A stretch of DNA of 64,000 bases, taken from positions 1 through 64,000 of the forward strand of contig JBBRAO010000006.1 of NCBI GenBank assembly GCA_038206725.1. The letters are read 5' to 3'. Within the stretch, counting starts at the first letter, position 1. Each line of letters opens with the position of its first letter. The DNA comes from JBAXXL01 sp038206725 (GTDB lineage: Bacteria; Bacteroidota; Ignavibacteria; Kapaibacteriales; UBA2268). Position numbers and translations under genes: made by a program. Below the pieces are notes generated by a model. It worked only from the letters and a program-made list of their open reading frames with translations. It had not been told where the DNA came from and did no database searches. Below, piece by piece: positions 60,128-64,000 of this stretch.

Positions 60128-61543
60128 TTACTTTCCGTTTTTATTTTGTTCTTTGTTGATATTACGATTATTTACAAAACCATCTGATTTATATGAGTTT
60201 GGATTAGAACCATTAGTCTTATTGGTATTCCACTTTTCTGAACTCCCATTTTGATTATTATTCGTATTCTTTCCGTTAGGATTGGAATTGTTGTTGTTCT
60301 GATTTGGTTTCTTTACATAGTTTTGTTGATGACCATTTTTCTCATTGCTTTTACTTTGGTTTTTCCCATTGTATTCTCTCGGTTCATTGCGATTGTTATT
60401 TCTTTGCTTCGATTGCTCTATCAGCAAATCTTCGTCAAAAAATCCCGCAGGAATAACATCATCGTTCGGAAGGTCATTAAGCATATTAACAATAGGCGAC
60501 ACCGGCGGCAAGTTTGAGTTTTTGTTGATATATACTTTTCCGCTTGATATATAGTTGTTTAGTTCGTCGTATGATATATGAACGTACTCTCGGTCTTCGT
60601 CATAGAACAAAGTAGTAATATCCTTAAATATATCTACTTTAAGAATTTTAGCTATTCCCTTTTCTGTTTCAACTACCGAATGAAGTGGCGGGTATTTTTC
60701 GAAAGCGTCGAAATAAGTGCTGAATTCATATTTCAAACAGCATTTAAGACGTACACAATTACCGCTAAGCTTTGAAATATTGTTTGATAATTGTTGTTTT
60801 TTTGCGTGTTCCAATGTTACGTGTTCGAAATTTTGAAGGAAAGTAGTACAGCACATTTCTCTTCCGCAAGGTCCAATCCTTGTTCCTAATCTTTTTGCTT
60901 CTTCGCGAGTAGAAATTTGTCTAAGTTCAATTCGTGTACGATATTTTTTCGCTAATTCTTTGACTAAATCACGGAAATCCACCCTTTGCTGAGCGGTAAA
61001 AAATATGGTCAATCTTTGACGGTTAAACTGCCATTCGGCACCAGTAACCTTAATTTCTAAGGTAAATTGCTCGGCTAAAGACTGTACAAAGGCTACAATA
61101 TCTTTAGCCTCTAAAACATTTTGGCTGTGTAGCGATTTATCTAAAGTCGATGCTTTACGAACAATGGAGAAAACCGGCAACTCGTCCACGTTACACCTAC
61201 AAGCTTTATTCTTGGCTAATTTGCCAATAGTATAGACTTTACCAAAATCCTCACCGGTTTCTTCTTCAACAATCACATCTTCACCTACAGCAAGCTCTAA
61301 TTTTGGTGAATTGCAATATAAAACTCTGCGGTTAGCAGAAAATTCTATTTCTATGTACTCGGAATTGCAAATTTTGGGCTTGTGGGTTTTATTTCTAAGT
61401 ATATATTCTACTTGATTAATACTTTCAACTTCTTCTTTGCAATACCCGTAACAGTTTAAATTTCCTTGTACATTATTATCTATATTTATATTTAAGTTTT
61501 TTTCGGTAATTGGATTATTATTTTCATTTTTATCAATGTCCAT
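60128..61543 (-). CDS. PSP1-domain protein (RicT/YaaT-like) with Asn-rich tail
   Basis: 471 residues. The PSP1 domain is at about residues 65-320: an acidic VEEETGEDFG loop, NRQRLTIFFTAQQRVDFRDLV, RTRIELRQISTREEAKRLG, then the Cys-bearing IGPCGREMCCTTFL and NCVRLKCCLKYEFSTYFDAF typical of RicT/YaaT. In Bacillus, RicT with RicA and RicF tunes RNase Y-dependent RNA processing and carries an Fe-S cluster. From about 375 the chain is Asn/Gln/Ser-rich (NQSKSNEKNGHQQNYVK and similar), an unusual disordered extension. Confidence 0.87.
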   Translation of the reverse strand: MDIDKNENNNPITEKNLNINIDNNVQGNLNCYGYCKEEVESINQVEYILRNKTHKPKICNSEYIEIEFSANRRVLYCNSPKLELAVGEDVIVEEETGEDFGKVYTIGKLAKNKACRCNVDELPVFSIVRKASTLDKSLHSQNVLEAKDIVAFVQSLAEQFTLEIKVTGAEWQFNRQRLTIFFTAQQRVDFRDLVKELAKKYRTRIELRQISTREEAKRLGTRIGPCGREMCCTTFLQNFEHVTLEHAKKQQLSNNISKLSGNCVRLKCCLKYEFSTYFDAFEKYPPLHSVVETEKGIAKILKVDIFKDITTLFYDEDREYVHISYDELNNYISSGKVYINKNSNLPPVSPIVNMLNDLPNDDVIPAGFFDEDLLIEQSKQRNNNRNEPREYNGKNQSKSNEKNGHQQNYVKKPNQNNNNSNPNGKNTNNNQNGSSEKWNTNKTNGSNPNSYKSDGFVNNRNINKEQNKNGK

Positions 61544-61592
61544 AATTTATTTGAATAATTAATGAATAAATTTATTTAATGAGATATTGATA

Positions 61593-62330
61593 TTATAATT
61601 TAGCAATATCACTTTCATCAACGCTGAAATCTTCAGGCAAAAGGATTCTTCCGCAATTTTCGCAAAAGTAAAGTATATTAAGGTTATTTCTAACATCAAC
61701 AACCAATTGCTTGGTTAGTGAATTGAAACAACCGGAGCAAGAATTAGCGTGAATAGCAATAGCAGTATCTTTGTGCATAGTTCTGATTCTATTGTATTCA
61801 TTTGCATAATCTTTTTTTATCAAAGCGGTAATTTTCTCGCGTTTTATATAAAGATCCTTCATCTCGTCGTCTTGCTCGCTTGAAATCGCGATTAGTTCTT
61901 TTTGTTTTTCATTAAGTTCTTTTACAGATTCCGATAAATCCGCTTTTTGTTTGTCCAATATTCTACCAAGGTTTTCCAATTTCAACCCCTCGGTTCTAAA
62001 TTGCTCGCTTAGTTTAGAATGTTCTCTTTTTATATGTGCAATTTCAGCTGTAATTGCATCGAATTCTTTATTATTTCTTACATTAAATTGCTGTTGCATT
62101 AGTTGGTCTTCACGTTCTTTCAATTCGGCCAATGTTGCTTTAGCGGTAGTACAAAAATCTTTAATTTCGCGAATTATTTTTTCTGTTTCAGAAACAGTAT
62201 CTTCAGCTTGTTGTTTGAATAAGCGTTTCAGATCCAATTCGTGTGGTAAATCACCGAGTTCATCTTGCAATTCATCAATTCGTTCGTCAATTACGGCTAA
62301 TACACCAATTTTATAGATTTCACTATTCAT
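61593..62330 (-). CDS. C4-type zinc-ribbon coiled-coil protein (CT398-like)
   Basis: 245 residues: long paired coiled coil (about 10-180: KRLFKQQAEDTVSETEKIIR, then LMQQQFNVRNNKEFDAITAE) followed by a zinc ribbon with CSGCFNSLTKQL and YFCENCGRILL (four Cys). Members of this family (DUF164/CT398-like) are found next to Nif3-like genes, as here. A role in transcription or flagellar/T3SS contexts has been proposed for some; none is established in this group. Confidence 0.88.
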   Translation of the reverse strand: MNSEIYKIGVLAVIDERIDELQDELGDLPHELDLKRLFKQQAEDTVSETEKIIREIKDFCTTAKATLAELKEREDQLMQQQFNVRNNKEFDAITAEIAHIKREHSKLSEQFRTEGLKLENLGRILDKQKADLSESVKELNEKQKELIAISSEQDDEMKDLYIKREKITALIKKDYANEYNRIRTMHKDTAIAIHANSCSGCFNSLTKQLVVDVRNNLNILYFCENCGRILLPEDFSVDESDIAKL

Positions 62331-62354
62331 TATTTCACCATCTATTTTTAATTA

Positions 62355-63170
62355 TTAAATTTTATCATTGTTATTTTTTTTGTTAACCGGATAATAATAC
62401 ACCGGATTTGTTATTGTTTCGGATTTCACAAATAAGGCTTTGCTTTGGAATCTTTCATTCAAAAGCGAAGTTAAATGCTCAGGAACGAATTGTTCCATTT
62501 CATAATGTCCAGGGTCGATCAGCCAAATTTTACCATCGGCTTTGTGGAATTGGTGGTATGAAACATCGGCTGTTATAAATGCGTCGGCTTTTTTTGCAAT
62601 GGCATCGTCAAAAAACGATGTACCGCTCCCGCCGACTATAGCTACAGTTTGAATGTCTTTTGCAGTACCGCGAGCGAATCGCAAAGGACAACCAAAAGCT
62701 AGGGATAGGCGTTCTAAAAATAAATCCGGATTCATTGGGGAAGGAAGCTGAGCAATAACGCCCATACCGCAATTTTCATTAGTTTCCGACGGTACGAGAA
62801 AGTCAATAAAGTTCATTCCAAGCAAATCGGAAATGATTTTGCTTGTTCCTTCGGCGTAAGAATCGAATGTGGTATGGATTGAAAACAGCGATATTGAATT
62901 TTGGATAAGTTTAGTAACTAAATTACCAACCCTTTCATCAGAATTTATCGCTAATAGAGCCTGCCATATAAGCGGGTGGAATGTAACTATTAACTGACAA
63001 TTTTGGCTAATTGCTTCGGCGATTACTGTTTCGGTTACTTCTAAAGCAACTAAAGCCTTTGAAAAATCTATATTTGAACTTTGCACTTGCAAACCTATTC
63101 GGTCGCCTTGCATCGCAGTTTTCGGTGGCAGTAATTCATTTATTTCGTCTAAAAAATCCCCAAGGGTCAT
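62355..63170 (-). CDS. Nif3-like dinuclear metal-centre protein
   Basis: 271-residue member of the Nif3/YqfO/DUF34 family that forms a toroidal hexamer with two metals per subunit. Metal-ligand motifs are recognisable: GDRIGLQVQSS, TFHPLIW (family HHPL-type, here with one Phe in place of His), FSIHTTFDSY, ADVSYHQFHKA, and DPGHYEMEQF (His and Glu). GTP cyclohydrolase I type 2 annotation is common but activity is unclear. The gene starts the operon with the zinc-ribbon gene downstream. Confidence 0.9.
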   Translation of the reverse strand: MTLGDFLDEINELLPPKTAMQGDRIGLQVQSSNIDFSKALVALEVTETVIAEAISQNCQLIVTFHPLIWQALLAINSDERVGNLVTKLIQNSISLFSIHTTFDSYAEGTSKIISDLLGMNFIDFLVPSETNENCGMGVIAQLPSPMNPDLFLERLSLAFGCPLRFARGTAKDIQTVAIVGGSGTSFFDDAIAKKADAFITADVSYHQFHKADGKIWLIDPGHYEMEQFVPEHLTSLLNERFQSKALFVKSETITNPVYYYPVNKKNNNDKI

Positions 63171-63309
63171 CTTTTTTCTGTACTTTTCCTTAAAATGAAA
63201 AATTCGCTAATGTAAAATTACGAAACTTTGAATAGTAATACAATTTTAAACCGCGTTAATTCGTTACTAATTGATAATGATTTAAAAATATTCATGAAAA
63301 AGTGTAAAA

Positions 63310-64000
63310 ATGTCCAAAAAAATTACGTTTTTAGCGATTTTGTTAGCCATTTTTGGAAGCTATTTTTTAAGCGCCCAAACAAAAGACAGCAATTTTGTAT
63401 TCAAATCTCCCCGACCATTGATTGGGGCTCAATCTTCTTCGGGTGATTACCGATTCGCGGCGGGTGGAAATCTGCTGTTTACCGATTCCGGTTTCGGAGG
63501 TGGGGCTTTTTACGACATCAGAATATCACCGAAAATAGCATTGGAATTTGATATTTCATTAACGTATCTTCGGGCGTCGGATGAATACCAACAATTGGTA
63601 GTTAATCAGGATGGAAATTATGAATGGACTGTACCGGATAAAATTCATCGAGTCTTTAGATTGCCTATCACCGCAGGGATTCGCTACGAACTTTTTGGCA
63701 GTGTCCTTTCGGATAATTTTAGGCCATATCTAACGGCTGGCGGTGGAACGGGCATAATTCTTCAAACACCATATCCAACAGCGTTTTTCCAATCCCTGAA
63801 TTATCTGGAATCATTTGCAAAGCCGGCGGTATATGCGGGATTTGGTGCTGATTTCAGCGGAAAGGGTAGCAGGGTCTCCCGAGTTTTTATTAAATACTAC
63901 TACATCCCTTTCGGCAACGAGGGAATTGAATCGGTCGTAGGCTTACCGATGACCAATTGCGGCGGCTTATTCCTCGGTATCAACTTCGGCGGAGCCTGGA
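63310..64000 (+). CDS. Outer-membrane beta-barrel protein, 3' end beyond window
   Basis: The ATG at 63310 opens at least 230 codons without a stop up to the window edge. The signal peptide is MSKKITFLAILLAIFGSYFL plus SA, before Gln. The mature region alternates hydrophobic/polar residues with many Tyr, Phe and Gly: FAAGGNLLF, GGGAFYDIRISPKIALEFDI, RLPITAGIRYELFG, RPYLTAGGGTGIIL, YAGFGADFSG, FIKYYYIPFG and GGLFLGINFGG. This is the pattern of small OMP_b-brl barrels. It is divergent from the Nif3-like gene with about 140 bp between. The family and role are otherwise unknown. Confidence 0.85.
   Translation, partial: MSKKITFLAILLAIFGSYFLSAQTKDSNFVFKSPRPLIGAQSSSGDYRFAAGGNLLFTDSGFGGGAFYDIRISPKIALEFDISLTYLRASDEYQQLVVNQDGNYEWTVPDKIHRVFRLPITAGIRYELFGSVLSDNFRPYLTAGGGTGIILQTPYPTAFFQSLNYLESFAKPAVYAGFGADFSGKGSRVSRVFIKYYYIPFGNEGIESVVGLPMTNCGGLFLGINFGGAW

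Noticed and set aside
61951..62316. 121-codon plus-strand frame opposite the zinc-ribbon gene
   Set aside because: Ser-rich mirror frame of a coiled coil; no start signal or neighbours.

Overview
This AT-rich window carries about 57 intact genes, one tRNA and gene fragments at both edges. It looks like a chromosome of the Bacteroidota/Chlorobiota (FCB) group. The evidence is five secreted proteins ending in type IX secretion (T9SS)-type C-terminal sorting domains, a Bacteroidetes-type promoter (TTTG, 21 bp, TAnnTTTG) at 43649-43681, a Bacteroidetes-style YbeY with Asp at the third metal position, many signal peptides that place Gln at the mature N-terminus, and Nif3 / zinc-ribbon / RicT neighbours. 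A Kapabacteria- or Ignavibacteria-like lineage is my guess; rRNA or marker phylogeny would be needed to settle it. No prophage, CRISPR array, plasmid gene or intact transposase was seen.

Layout. 1-4131 (minus): start of a probable tgt gene, VanZ-like protein, Gfo/Idh/MocA oxidoreductase and a T9SS-exported DUF3160 protein. 4750-12677 (plus): secreted YD-repeat protein, a secreted TldD/TldE-like pair with a membrane protein between them, and an MsbA-like ABC exporter. 12978-18820 (minus): UDP-galactopyranose mutase, polysaccharide flippase, plant-type glutaminyl cyclase lipoprotein and a YfhO-family membrane protein, mostly overlapping. 19000-20419 (plus): small unknown gene, ybeY, smg-like gene and tRNA-Arg(CCT). 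20746-24760: accessory-looking stretch with a T9SS protein and Cys-rich secreted protein between short direct repeats, a PIN toxin with a 50-codon partner, a decayed Rossmann-fold gene and a DUF6155-like gene. 24678-32012 (minus): BlaI/M56 pair, acidic-tailed small protein, pepD, pentapeptide protein, amino acid permease, smpB. 32015-43418 (minus): phosphofructokinase, Wzz/Wza export genes, then a long operon with STAS and anti-sigma kinase genes, M29-like peptidase, dut, a diverged chemoreceptor, lgt, nadK and a nitrilase-family gene. 43704-55194 (plus): YD-repeat lipoprotein, giant IgGFc-binding/T9SS protein, outer-membrane barrel, HIT protein, rsmA, PAP2 protein, second Wzz, O-antigen ligase, rubrerythrin. 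55195-55948: repeat-rich intergenic island. 55949-63170 (minus): FG-GAP/T9SS protein, response regulator plus PocR-PAS histidine kinase, RicT-like, zinc-ribbon and Nif3-like genes. 63310-end (plus): start of a second outer-membrane barrel.

Functional themes. Much of the window serves the envelope: surface polysaccharide (glf, flippase, YfhO, two Wzz, Wza, O-antigen ligase, PAP2), lipoprotein maturation (lgt), T9SS cargo, and N-terminal pyroglutamate formation on exported proteins. The most interesting points are the exported TldD/TldE pair, the glutaminyl cyclase beside many Gln-initial mature proteins, the STAS/anti-sigma/chemoreceptor operon, the direct-repeat-flanked two-gene cassette, and several interspersed hairpin repeats including a MITE-like element.
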